Shown here piece by piece: positions 26,791 to 35,184 of a stretch of 64,000 bases of DNA. The position numbers and the translations under genes are program-made. This stretch comes from Caldicellulosiruptor acetigenus. GTDB lineage: Bacteria > Bacillota > Thermoanaerobacteria > Caldicellulosiruptorales > Caldicellulosiruptoraceae. Location of the stretch: positions 1,057,501 through 1,121,500 of the forward strand of contig NZ_CP113866.1 of assembly GCF_026914305.1 (NCBI RefSeq), given 5' to 3'. The first letter of the stretch is position 1, and every line of letters starts with the position of its first letter. The notes under the pieces were generated by a model. It saw nothing but the letters and a program-made list of their open reading frames with translations. It was not told the origin of the DNA and made no database searches.

Positions 26791-27249
26791 ATGGTAGTTC
26801 AAAAATCAGTTGTAAAATCAAGAGTTTTTGGCGAGCTTGAAGTAAGCGAAGAAAACATAATATTCTTTGAAGAAGGTATTCCTGCGTTTGAGAATTTAAA
26901 AAAATTTGTCATCATAAAAGAAGACGAAAGTCCATTTTATTGGCTTCAGTCAATTGAAGACAAAGATATTGCTTTTGTAATAATCAATCCTTTTGAAATA
27001 AAACCAGACTATGAATTTGATTTGCCAGATGAAGTTGTAAGTAAATTAGAAATAGACTCTCCTCAAAATGTTGCAGTTTTTTGCATTGTTGTAATTCCAG
27101 AAGATGTAAAGCAAACAAGAGTAAATCTCAAAGCTCCAATTATTATAAATGTGAACAAGAGAAAGGGAATGCAATATCTTTTAGATGATGAAAGGTATCC
27201 TCTGAGATATTACCTCTTTGAAAATTCAAATTCAAATGTGCAGAAATGA
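26791..27249 (+). CDS. fliW: flagellar assembly factor FliW
   Basis: A protein of 152 residues with FliW marks: FGELEV, FEEGIPAFENLKKFVI, the SPFYWLQSIEDKDIAFVIINPF stretch and the C-terminal LKAPIIINVNKRKG motif. FliW binds CsrA, and flagellin competes for FliW, so translation of hag matches secretion. AGAGGAG precedes the ATG; csrA follows 12 nt later. Confidence 0.96.
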   Translation: MVVQKSVVKSRVFGELEVSEENIIFFEEGIPAFENLKKFVIIKEDESPFYWLQSIEDKDIAFVIINPFEIKPDYEFDLPDEVVSKLEIDSPQNVAVFCIVVIPEDVKQTRVNLKAPIIINVNKRKGMQYLLDDERYPLRYYLFENSNSNVQK

Positions 27250-27261
27250 GGTATATAAAAG

Positions 27262-27504
27262 ATGCTTGTTCTTTCGCGCAAAGTTGGCGACCAGATTTTA
27301 ATTGGAGAGGATATAATCATAAAAGTCATAAGCATAGAAAAGGACTGTGTAAAACTTGGCATTGAAGCTCCAAAAAATGTCAAGGTTTTACGATATGAGC
27401 TGCTTCAAGAAGTAAAGAGCGAAAATGTTGAAGCGTTGCATGGAAGAGAGAGACTCAACAAAATTAAAGATTTAAAAGAGATTTTGTCTGATGAGCAAGG
27501 ATGA
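27262..27504 (+). CDS. csrA: carbon storage regulator CsrA
   Basis: An 80-residue RNA-binding protein. MLVLSRKVGDQILIGEDI is the invariant CsrA opening, and the conserved VLRYEL-type strand carries the RNA-contact arginine. In Bacillus-type systems CsrA blocks the hag ribosome binding site. It ends the flgM-csrA transcript, before a terminator. Confidence 0.97.
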   Translation: MLVLSRKVGDQILIGEDIIIKVISIEKDCVKLGIEAPKNVKVLRYELLQEVKSENVEALHGRERLNKIKDLKEILSDEQG

Positions 27505-27537
27505 AATTGTAAAATTTAAAAATGTTAGAGGACCACT

Positions 27538-27567
27538 AAAGGCAGGAACAAGACCTGCCTTTTTATT
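27538..27567 (+). terminator. rho-independent terminator after csrA
   Basis: AAAGGCAGG, loop AACAAGA, CCTGCCTTTTTATTTTT. Confidence 0.9.
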
Positions 27568-27603
27568 TTTGGTGGGATAATTTTATAAGGATAGACTCAA
27601 AAA

Positions 27604-27685
27604 TTTAAAGTATACTTTAAAAAATTAGCTTAAAAATATAAAGTATACTTTATATTTTTGGGCTAAAAATTTAAAGCATACTTTA
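27604..27685. repeat. three palindromic operator-like repeats, 33-bp period
   Basis: The core TAAAGTATACTTTA occurs three times, with GTATAC or GCATAC centres starting at 27610, 27643 and 27676, exactly 33 bp apart. The middle copy lies in a perfect 28-bp palindrome (27632-27659). The third has one changed base. Some sequence between the cores is also repeated (AAAAATTTAAAG, GCT), so these are tandem direct repeats with an inner dyad. They lie right before a truncated DUF4143 gene and look like binding sites for a dimeric repressor. Confidence 0.75.
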
Positions 27686-27702
27686 TAAAATGCAAAAAGA
27701 TT

Positions 27703-28140
27703 TTGAAAGCAAAACCAAAAATATATATATCTGATCCTGCTATTAGAAATGCAGTTTTGATGATAGACAATCTCTTCACCGACAGCAAAGAACTTGGAAT
27801 TACAGTTGAAACAGCCATTTTTAAGCATGTATATAACTTTTACAGCGAAGCAAATGCAAAGATAGGTTATTTTAGAAAATCAACTGATAATCAAAAAGAG
27901 ATTGATATAGTTGTTGAGTTTCCAAATGGGAAAAGCCTGATTGAGGTAAAATTTAGAGAGGATAGCACACTTCCTGAGAGTGATGCAATTGTGGAGATGT
28001 GCCAAAAAGAAAAAGATATAATCTCAGCAATGCTTATTACAAAGAGAGCAGAAGATTATGAAAAGGCCGAAGTTTCAGCAAAAGTTCCAATAATAAAGAT
28101 TCCTGCTTTTGTGTTTATGTATTTGTTTGGGAGAAGGTAA
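27703..28140 (+). pseudogene. C-terminal fragment of AAA ATPase (DUF4143 type)
   Basis: The 145-residue frame matches only the C-terminal DUF4143 part of bacterial and archaeal-type AAA ATPases: KIYISDPAIRNAVL, a TAIFKHVYNF helix, then a PD-(D/E)XK-like core EIDIVVEF, LIEVKFRED. The N-terminal P-loop AAA domain and the helix-turn-helix are absent; the palindromic array lies where they would be encoded. A TTG start is possible, so a short protein may be made, but by family comparison this is a remnant. Confidence 0.7.
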
Positions 28141-28176
28141 TTAAGAGTGTTATTTTGTAAATTTTGTGGGTAATAA

Positions 28177-28828
28177 ATGTATCAAAGAATAAAAAATGAG
28201 GTGGTGTTTCTGGTGGGAGCAAATATTTCATTAGGCGATATTGTTTATTGGTTTTTTCAGATTAAACGGTTGTTTTACAATACAAAACTTTATCGTGCAT
28301 AACGAAAGGAATGCGGTACAAGAGACCGAAGTCGACCTTTTAGCTGTTAGATTTCCAGGTAGGAAAGAATTAGATATGCGCGACCATCCTATCTTCTCAA
28401 ATCAAAAGGTGCAGTTATTTATTGTTGAAGGAAAATTGAATGAATGTTCGTTTAACTCTGCGACAAAACGAAATTTCGATGAAATTTTGCGACGAGTGGG
28501 TTTTGTTCAGGATGAAGAGGCAGAGAAGGTTAAAGAATGTCTGAATGCTAACGGGAAATGGGAAGATGATAAAAGATATATAGAATTAATTTTAGTCACG
28601 AAGAATAGAAATAATAAGAATAGAAATCATATAAATGACATAGGAAGACATCTTTCATTAAAAGACGATATCTTACCGTTTATTTATCAAAGATTTCGAC
28701 AATATCACGAACAAAAAAAACAGCATAGGCAATGGCCCAAATCTGGCAAGTTATTATTCAGACTGGCATCAAAGCTTGATGAAAATGCTTTTATTGAAGA
28801 GATCTTACTAAATGTTGTAGCAGAGTAA
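28177..28828 (+). pseudogene. frameshifted PD-(D/E)XK-like hypothetical gene
   Basis: The first part reads from ATG 28177 (or GTG 28213) through NISLGDIVYWF and then runs out of frame. The remainder (RLNGCFTIQNFIVHNE onward) is in the next frame. The switch falls at a run of six T (28252-28257); five T would restore one frame. The downstream part has EVDLLAVRFPGRKEL and LFIVEGKLNECSFN, a D-x(n)-ExK nuclease-like core. Could be a real mutation, a sequencing error or slippage. No function is known for this family. Confidence 0.7.
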
Positions 28829-28852
28829 TTAGAAATTTTTTTGAATTTGAGC

Positions 28853-28880
28853 TAAACTACAAAAACTATTTCACCGATAT
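28853..28880 (+). promoter_or_regulatory. sigma-D (sigma-28) promoter of hag
   Basis: TAAA at 28853-28856 and ACCGATAT at 28873-28880, with 18 nt between TAAA and CGATAT. Flagellin genes are the classical sigma-D target. The transcript would start near 28888 and carry the hairpin leader. Confidence 0.75.
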
Positions 28881-28901
28881 ATATATTGAAAACAAAACAA
28901 A

Positions 28902-28949
28902 GCTTCACAGGGACGTGAAGCCAAAAAATTAAATTCAGGGAGGATGTTG
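28902..28949 (+). promoter_or_regulatory. hag leader with two CsrA-type sites
   Basis: Site 1 is a hairpin GCTTCAC-AGGGAC-GTGAAGC (28902-28921), with GGA in a six-base loop; CACAGGGACGT closely fits the CsrA consensus RUACARGGAUGU. Site 2, CAGGGAGGATGTT (28936-28948), overlaps the Shine-Dalgarno sequence of hag. B. subtilis hag has the same two-site design. csrA and fliW lie just upstream. Confidence 0.7.
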
Positions 28950-28954
28950 TTAAG

Positions 28955-29809
28955 ATGCGTATTAATAATAACATTATGGCTATGAACACTTACAGACAGA
29001 TGGGAATTAACAATACTCAGTTGGCTAAATCAGTTGAAAAACTTTCATCAGGTTTGAGAATCAACAGAGCAGGCGATGATGCAGCAGGTCTCTCAATTTC
29101 AGAAAAGATGAGAGCTCAAATTAGAGGTTTGCAACAGGCTTCGAGAAATGCTCAAGATGGTATTTCAATGATTCAAACAGCTGAGGGTGCTTTAAACGAA
29201 GTGCATTCTATTTTACAAAGAATGAGAGAATTGGCAGTCCAAGCAGCAAATGATACGAACGTAACAGTTGATAGAAAAGCTTTAGATGATGAATTTCAAC
29301 AATTAATATCGGAAATTGAAAGAATTGCAAATAATACTCAGTTTAATGAACAAGATATTCTTAAAGCTGATTTTACAGCTAATATTCAAGTGGGAGCTAA
29401 CAAGAGTCAGGTTATAACACTAAGTTGGAGAAAACAAAAGGCAAGTTCATTAGGTGAAGATCAGATTACTTTATTGAAATACAAGGTTGCTTCGGGGGTA
29501 AGTATAGCTTTAACCATCAGTACCTATTCTAAAGCTCAAATTTCTATTTCTGCAATTAATCAAGCTATTGTATCAGTATCTAAATCACGCTCTAAAATGG
29601 GAGCATTGCAGAACAGACTTGAACATACAATTGCAAACTTGGATAATGCAGCTGAAAACTTGCAAGCAGCAGAGTCAAGAATTAGAGATGTCGATATGGC
29701 AAAAGAAATGATGAATTTCACAAAACTTAACATTTTGAATCAGGCTGCGACAGCTATGCTTGCACAAGCAAATCAACTTCCACAGGCTGTTTTGCAGTTA
29801 CTCAGATAG
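28955..29809 (+). CDS. hag: flagellin
   Basis: The 284-residue filament subunit. The N-terminal D0/D1 (MRINNNIMAMNTYRQ, LSSGLRINRAGDDAAGLSISEKM, DGISMIQTAEGALNE) and C-terminal D1/D0 (MGALQNRLEHTIANL, AESRIRDVDMAKEMM, LAQANQLPQAVLQLLR) are complete. The central region is short, about 60-70 residues, with many serines and threonines that could take glycans from the downstream cluster. It has its own promoter and terminator. Confidence 0.97.
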   Translation: MRINNNIMAMNTYRQMGINNTQLAKSVEKLSSGLRINRAGDDAAGLSISEKMRAQIRGLQQASRNAQDGISMIQTAEGALNEVHSILQRMRELAVQAANDTNVTVDRKALDDEFQQLISEIERIANNTQFNEQDILKADFTANIQVGANKSQVITLSWRKQKASSLGEDQITLLKYKVASGVSIALTISTYSKAQISISAINQAIVSVSKSRSKMGALQNRLEHTIANLDNAAENLQAAESRIRDVDMAKEMMNFTKLNILNQAATAMLAQANQLPQAVLQLLR

Positions 29810-29841
29810 TTAGCGATGAGTTTGCTTAGGAAAGGAGAGAT

Positions 29842-29884
29842 AGGCTGATACTTTTTTAAATAAAGTATCAGCCTATTTTTTAAC
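29842..29884 (+). terminator. rho-independent terminator of hag
   Basis: AGGCTGATACTTT, a 7-nt loop, AAAGTATCAGCCT, then ATTTTTT. A perfect 13-bp stem. Confidence 0.92.
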
Positions 29885-29946
29885 ATAATGTTGTTATGTT
29901 GCTAAGTAGTATTGAAATCTAAAGAAAAGGAAAGGAATAATGAATT

Positions 29947-30192
29947 ATGAAAGAAATTAAAGCAATCATTAAAGATAAGATAGATCAAGTTGTTGAATGT
30001 TTTCGTACTCAGAATGAGGGAAAAGCATACTCAGCTTTAATAGAATTGATTGATATACTAATCACGTATTATAATGAAAATAAGGAAGAAGAAGATATAG
30101 AGACATTACAAGAACTTTTAAAAGCAATAGAAAATAGAGATATGGTTTTAATTGCAGATATACTGGAGTATGAGCTAAAAGATAAGTTTTGA
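29947..30192 (+). CDS. small acidic protein between hag and MAF gene
   Basis: An 81-residue, helical, acidic protein ending in a MVLIADILEYELKD-type motif. Similar short proteins occur beside flagellin and MAF genes in Clostridia, as I recall, but I cannot name the family. It precedes the first MAF gene by 33 nt and may be co-transcribed. No membrane or zinc motif. Confidence 0.75.
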   Translation: MKEIKAIIKDKIDQVVECFRTQNEGKAYSALIELIDILITYYNENKEEEDIETLQELLKAIENRDMVLIADILEYELKDKF

Positions 30193-30225
30193 TGCTATTA
30201 AATCAAATGAAGGTGAAATAGGAAG

Positions 30226-31581
30226 ATGACATTGTGCGACTGCAATTTACAATATTTAAAAAATGCATATAAAGAGATTTACAATTTAATAATGAAAATA
30301 GGTAAGAATGAAAGTGTGATGAATAGTGTTACTGTTGAAAAAGCAAAAAACGGAGACTTAACTTTGAAATATTATGATGGGAGTAATTTTTATTATATCC
30401 ATAGCAATTATAACCCTCGAAAAGAAGCAGAAAAATTTATAGGACAAAATATTATTAATGATATCGAATATTATATTGTATTTGGATTTGGATTAGGTTA
30501 TCATGTGGTAGAACTTCTAAAATATGAATTTGTGAAAAATGTTTTTGTATTCGAGTTTAATAATGAAATTTTCTTAAATGCTTTGAAAACAATAAAAATT
30601 GCTTCTATTTTGGAAGATGAGAGAGTACATTTTTTCTTGATTGAAAATATAGAGGTCTTTAATAGGTGTTTGCAAAACATATTAAATAGGATACCGATAG
30701 ATAATTACAAGATAATTTATCACGAACCTTTAATCAGATCTATACCACCAAAGATGAAAAACATAAGAGATCTGCTATTAGAATTTAAAATATTAGATTC
30801 AACTTTTAATAATAATGAAAATTATAATATTCTCAAAGATAATTTTGAAAGCAATATTTTGACTTATGATAAACCCATTAATGAACTTTTTAATTGCTAT
30901 AGGAATGTGCCTGCAATAATAATTGCCGCTGGACCATCATTAGAAGAAAATATTGAAAAAATTAGAAAATTAAGAAGTGATATAATAGTAATTGCAGTTT
31001 CAAGGGTTTCAAAAAATCTACTACAGAATGGAATAATTCCAGATTACATTGCGGTAAGTGATCCATTTCCAATTGTGCAAGAACATTTAACCAATATAAG
31101 TAGCAAATTCAATATTCCACTTGTAGCTCTTTCAACTGCGTATAAAGGAGTTATAAATGAATGGAGTAGTACTAAATACCTTGCATTCCAAAAAAATTTT
31201 AATTTAGCTGAAGAATATGCTAAAGGAAATTCATTAGAAACATTAGAAGTGGGAGGTTCGGTTTCTACATTAGCGGTTGAAGTAGCAATTAAATTTGGAT
31301 GTAATCCTATAATATTTGTAGGATTGGATTTGGCATTTACTGGCAATAAAGTACATGCTTTTGAAGGTTCTGTGATTCACAATTATAATAATTTAATAGA
31401 AACAACAAATTATTTAGGTGAAAAAATTTATACAAATCATAGTTTAAATATATTTAGAAGAGGGATAGAAAGAAAGATAGAAAATAACAAGCATATAACT
31501 TTTATTAATACATCTTTAAGAGGAGCCAAAATTGAGGGAACTATACCAATGCATCTAGACGAAATTATTAAATTGCTATAA
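30226..31581 (+). CDS. MAF family flagellin glycosyltransferase (DUF115), short form
   Basis: A 451-residue protein of the motility-accessory-factor / DUF115 (MptE-like) family. The core marks are IVFGFGLGYHV, IIIAAGPSLEENIEKIR, VSRVSKNLLQNGIIPDYIAVSDP, the EVGGSVSTLAVEVA loop and NPIIFVGLDLAFTGNKVHA. MAF proteins transfer nonulosonic acids to flagellin Ser/Thr in Campylobacter, Geobacillus and Clostridium. It lacks the C-terminal helical extension of the other two copies in this cluster. GGAAG precedes the ATG. Confidence 0.88.
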   Translation: MTLCDCNLQYLKNAYKEIYNLIMKIGKNESVMNSVTVEKAKNGDLTLKYYDGSNFYYIHSNYNPRKEAEKFIGQNIINDIEYYIVFGFGLGYHVVELLKYEFVKNVFVFEFNNEIFLNALKTIKIASILEDERVHFFLIENIEVFNRCLQNILNRIPIDNYKIIYHEPLIRSIPPKMKNIRDLLLEFKILDSTFNNNENYNILKDNFESNILTYDKPINELFNCYRNVPAIIIAAGPSLEENIEKIRKLRSDIIVIAVSRVSKNLLQNGIIPDYIAVSDPFPIVQEHLTNISSKFNIPLVALSTAYKGVINEWSSTKYLAFQKNFNLAEEYAKGNSLETLEVGGSVSTLAVEVAIKFGCNPIIFVGLDLAFTGNKVHAFEGSVIHNYNNLIETTNYLGEKIYTNHSLNIFRRGIERKIENNKHITFINTSLRGAKIEGTIPMHLDEIIKLL

Positions 31582-31622
31582 TTCACCTTAACTTTACTTA
31601 AAAATATGTGAGGTTATCAAGA

Positions 31623-32696
31623 ATGAATGTAAAGGTAAAAAATATCTCAGTAGATAGAGGCATAAAAATAATCGAAGCATTGAAGATATTAAATGATACA
31701 GGAAAGGGTATTTTATTAGTAATAGATGAAAATGAAAAATTAATAGGGACTTTGACAGACGGTGATATTAGAAGGGCATTATTGAAAGGTTACAAGTTAG
31801 AAGATAAGATAGAGGATATTGTCCACTATAATCCTGTTATTGCCTCTAAGGAGTTGAATAATGAGGAATTAAAAGAATTATTTATAAAAAAAGCTGTAAA
31901 GCAAATCCCTATTGTTGATGAAGAGTCTCGAGTTGTAGACCTAATTTCAATTGAAGAAATATTGATTCCAAAAGGAAAAGAAAATATAGTGTTTATTTTA
32001 GCAGGTGGGAAAGGAACAAGACTGAGAGAATTGACAAAAGAAATTCCTAAACCCATGCTAAAAGTTGGTAATGAACCTCTTCTCCATCATATTATTAATA
32101 GTTTTAAGCAATATGGATTTTATAGATTTATAATCTCGGTTAATTATAAGTCGGAAATAATTGAAAATTATTTCCAGAATGGATATTTGCATGGAGTTAA
32201 AATTGATTATATAAAAGAGACAAAACCATTGGGGACAGCTGGGAGTATAAGATTGGCAAAGGAGCTTATCGATGGACCTTTTTATGTTGTTAATGGTGAT
32301 GTATATACTACACTCAATTTTGAAAGAATGTTAAATTATCATTTAGAACAAGGCTTTGATATAACAGTAGGTGTGAAGAATTTTCAATATCAAATTCCTT
32401 ATGGTGTAGTAGAAAGTAAGGATAAAGAAATTATAGATATAGTTGAGAAGCCAATTATTAATTACTTAATTAACGCTGGTATCTACTGTTTAAATCCAAA
32501 TGTGATTGATTTTATACCTTTTGATGAATATTTTGAAATAACTGATTTAATCAAAAGATGCATATTAGGAGGCAAAAGAGTTGGATATTATGAAATTAAT
32601 GAATATTGGGTAGACATAGGTCAAGTAGAAGATTATTATAAAATAAATGAAGACTTTAAAAGTAATAAAGTAGGTGAAAAAAGTGATAGAGAATGA
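31623..32696 (+). CDS. ptmE: CBS-domain nucleotidyltransferase, PtmE-like
   Basis: This 357-residue protein has two N-terminal CBS repeats (about 1-115: GTLTDGDIRRALLKG, IPIVDEESRVVDLIS) and a sugar-phosphate nucleotidyltransferase domain (ILAGGKGTRLRELTKEIPKPML, then VVNGDV). In the Campylobacter legionaminic acid route, PtmE makes GDP-glucosamine that feeds LegB. ATG 31623 is chosen over GTG 31608, which serves as its ribosome binding site. It overlaps neuA. Confidence 0.85.
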   Translation: MNVKVKNISVDRGIKIIEALKILNDTGKGILLVIDENEKLIGTLTDGDIRRALLKGYKLEDKIEDIVHYNPVIASKELNNEELKELFIKKAVKQIPIVDEESRVVDLISIEEILIPKGKENIVFILAGGKGTRLRELTKEIPKPMLKVGNEPLLHHIINSFKQYGFYRFIISVNYKSEIIENYFQNGYLHGVKIDYIKETKPLGTAGSIRLAKELIDGPFYVVNGDVYTTLNFERMLNYHLEQGFDITVGVKNFQYQIPYGVVESKDKEIIDIVEKPIINYLINAGIYCLNPNVIDFIPFDEYFEITDLIKRCILGGKRVGYYEINEYWVDIGQVEDYYKINEDFKSNKVGEKSDRE

Positions 32697-33396
32697 AGAG
32701 ATTGTAGCCATTATTCCAGCTCGAGGAGGTTCAAAAGGGATAAAAAATAAAAACATCAAGTTGTTAGCAGGAAAACCTCTCATTAGTTATACCATTGAGG
32801 AAGCATGTAAAAGTAAATATATTGATAGGGTTATAGTTTCAACAGATGATGAACAGATTGCAGAAGTTAGTTTAAAATATGGTGCTGAAGTGCCGTTTCT
32901 GAGACCTAAGGAATTGGCACAGGATGATACACCGGGGATTGAACCAATATTGCATGCTATAAAATGGTTAGAAGAGAAAGAAAATTATAAGCCCAAATAT
33001 GTTATGTGTCTGCAATGTACATCACCATTGAGGAGAGTGTATCACATTGACGAAGCTCTTGAGATGATAAAAGAAAAGCAAGCTCCGGCTTTAGTAAGTG
33101 TGTGTGAGAGTGAGGTTAATCCTTATTGGATGAAGGTTATGGATGAAAACAACAGACTTATAGATTTTATAAAAACCAATACTAACTTCTATAGAAGACA
33201 AGATTTACCAACAATATTTCGGTTAAATGGTGCTATATATGTAGCAGAAAGAGAAATATTGCTTGAAAGGAAAACATGGTTTTTAGAAGAGACTATAGGG
33301 TATATAATGGATAGATATTCTTCTATCGACATTGATGATATGATGGATTTTAATTTTGCTGAGTTTTTGATAAAAAAGGAGAGAGAAAGCATATGA
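32683..33396 (+). CDS. legF: CMP-N-acetylneuraminate/legionaminate cytidylyltransferase
   Basis: The product, about 237 residues, activates a nonulosonic acid with CTP. The family motif IIPARGGSKGIKNKNIKLL is at the N-terminus; LQCTSPLRR and the C-terminal DIDDMMDFNFAE acidic segment agree. GTG 32683 lies 7 nt after GTAGGTG; GTG 32674 is an alternative. It overlaps its neighbours on both sides. Confidence 0.9.
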   Translation: MIENEEIVAIIPARGGSKGIKNKNIKLLAGKPLISYTIEEACKSKYIDRVIVSTDDEQIAEVSLKYGAEVPFLRPKELAQDDTPGIEPILHAIKWLEEKENYKPKYVMCLQCTSPLRRVYHIDEALEMIKEKQAPALVSVCESEVNPYWMKVMDENNRLIDFIKTNTNFYRRQDLPTIFRLNGAIYVAEREILLERKTWFLEETIGYIMDRYSSIDIDDMMDFNFAEFLIKKERESI

Positions 33397-34418
33397 ACAA
33401 TTATTTTGATAAAAGTAAGTGCTTTATTATAGCAGAAGCAGGAGTAAACCATAATGGAGACATAAATATTGCGAAAAAACTTATAGATGTAGCTTTTGAA
33501 GCGGGAGCTGATGCAATAAAATTTCAAACTTTCAAGTCAGAAAACCTTGTAACCAAGGATGCTCCTAAAGCTCCCTATCAGGAAAGTTTAACATGGTATG
33601 GTACACAGTTTGAAATGCTTAAGAAATTAGAGTTATCTTATGATGATTATAAGATATTAAAGCGGTATTGTGATGAAAAAGGAATAATATTTATATCAAC
33701 TCCATTTGATTTTGAAAGTGTAGATTTGCTTGAAAAACTCGATGTGCCCTTATATAAGGTAAGTTCAGGAGATTTGACAAATTTACCTTTATTAAAATAT
33801 ATTGCTAGATTTAATAAACCTGTAATAATATCAACGGGCATGGCAAACTTAGGTGAAGTTGAAATGGCAGTGAATACAATAAAGAAATGTGGAAATGGCA
33901 ATATTGCATTATTACACTGTACTTCAAGTTATCCGACAGATTATGGAGATGTAAATTTAACAGCTATGTTAACTTTGAAAAATGCATTCAAGCTTCCTGT
34001 AGGATATTCAGACCACACTACAGGTATAGAAGTTGCTATAGCTGCTGTTGCAATGGGAGCAGTAATTATAGAGAAGCATTTTACATTAGACAAAAACTTG
34101 AAAGGACCAGACCATAGATTTTCTCTTACTCCCGATGAATTAAAAGCTTTTATAAAAAGTATAAGAAATGTAGAAATGGCATTGGGAGATGGTATAAAAA
34201 GATGTCTTGAAAGTGAAAAAGAAAATAAATTCTTTTCTAGAAAAAGTATAGTAGCTAAGAGAACAATTAAGAAGGGTGAAAGAATAGAAGCTGATATGGT
34301 AGATTTTAAGAGACCCGAAAAGGGATTACCTCCAACTATGCTTGAATATATTTTGGGCAAAAGAGCTGTATGTGATATAGAAAAGGATACTTTTATTGAT
34401 TTTGATAAAATAGGGTGA
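33393..34418 (+). CDS. legI: N-acetylneuraminate/legionaminate synthase
   Basis: A NeuB-family enzyme of 341 residues that condenses phosphoenolpyruvate with a hexosamine to give a nine-carbon sugar acid. FIIAEAGVNHNGD, AVKFQ-like AIKFQTFK, LHCTSSYP, VGYSDHT and IEKHFTLD are the NeuB marks, followed by a C-terminal SAF antifreeze-like domain (about 280-341). The start overlaps the legF stop. Confidence 0.93.
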   Translation: MNNYFDKSKCFIIAEAGVNHNGDINIAKKLIDVAFEAGADAIKFQTFKSENLVTKDAPKAPYQESLTWYGTQFEMLKKLELSYDDYKILKRYCDEKGIIFISTPFDFESVDLLEKLDVPLYKVSSGDLTNLPLLKYIARFNKPVIISTGMANLGEVEMAVNTIKKCGNGNIALLHCTSSYPTDYGDVNLTAMLTLKNAFKLPVGYSDHTTGIEVAIAAVAMGAVIIEKHFTLDKNLKGPDHRFSLTPDELKAFIKSIRNVEMALGDGIKRCLESEKENKFFSRKSIVAKRTIKKGERIEADMVDFKRPEKGLPPTMLEYILGKRAVCDIEKDTFIDFDKIG

Positions 34419-34423
34419 TTTTA

Positions 34424-35011
34424 ATGGAGAAGAATAAATGCATATTTTTGGATAGAGATGGGACAATTAATGTCTATAAAGGATTGATAAGTAGGCCTGA
34501 GGATTTAGAATTAGAAAAAAATGCTGCTGAGGCTATTAAAATGATAAATGAAAGTGAATATTTATGTATAGTTGTTTCTAATCAACCCGTTGTAGCAAAA
34601 AATTTGTGTAGTCTAGAGGAATTATGGAGAATCAATGATAGATTAAGAAAATTGTTAGAAGAAAAAGGGGCCTATTTAGATGACATATTTGTATGTCCCC
34701 ATCATCCTGATAAAGGTTATCCTGGAGAGAATACTGAATTTAAAATTAGGTGTAATTGTCGAAAACCAGATATAGGAATGATTGAAATGGCACGACAGAA
34801 ATATAATATTGATTTGTCTAAGTCATATATAATAGGAGACAGTACAATTGATATACAAACAGGTATCAATTGTAATATGAAAACTATACTTGTAAAAACC
34901 GGTTTAGGAGGTTCTGATAAAATTTATAGAGTGTGTCCAGATTATATAGCTAATAATCTTTATGAGGCAGTAAATTTAATTTTAGGAGATAAACCTAAAT
35001 GGAATTATTAA
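34424..35011 (+). CDS. HAD phosphatase, GmhB-like (heptose bisphosphatase type)
   Basis: A 195-residue HAD hydrolase. The nucleophile motif is IFLDRDGTIN, followed by VVSNQP and the zinc-binding CPHHPDKG / CNCRKP pair that marks the GmhB branch, then GDSTIDIQTG. GmhB removes a phosphate from heptose 1,7-bisphosphate. No other heptose genes are present, so here it may act on another sugar phosphate of the glycan route. ATG 34424 follows AGGGTG. Confidence 0.85.
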   Translation: MEKNKCIFLDRDGTINVYKGLISRPEDLELEKNAAEAIKMINESEYLCIVVSNQPVVAKNLCSLEELWRINDRLRKLLEEKGAYLDDIFVCPHHPDKGYPGENTEFKIRCNCRKPDIGMIEMARQKYNIDLSKSYIIGDSTIDIQTGINCNMKTILVKTGLGGSDKIYRVCPDYIANNLYEAVNLILGDKPKWNY

Positions 35012-35184
35012 GGCAGAATGGGTGGAGTTCCTCTCAAAGAATAAGTGTAATTTTATGTTATTGCCTAATATGATGGCCCTACTTTTGGAAGTTTGTGAGG
35101 CAAAGTAAATTGAAAATAAAAATTAAAATTTAATTCCAATATTACGCACTATTCAATTATAAAAATTTATGTGAGGTAACTACT

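Noticed and set aside
27598-27690. CRISPR array
   Set aside because: The 33-bp periodic units are near-identical repeats without unique spacers, each is a dyad, and no cas genes are nearby.
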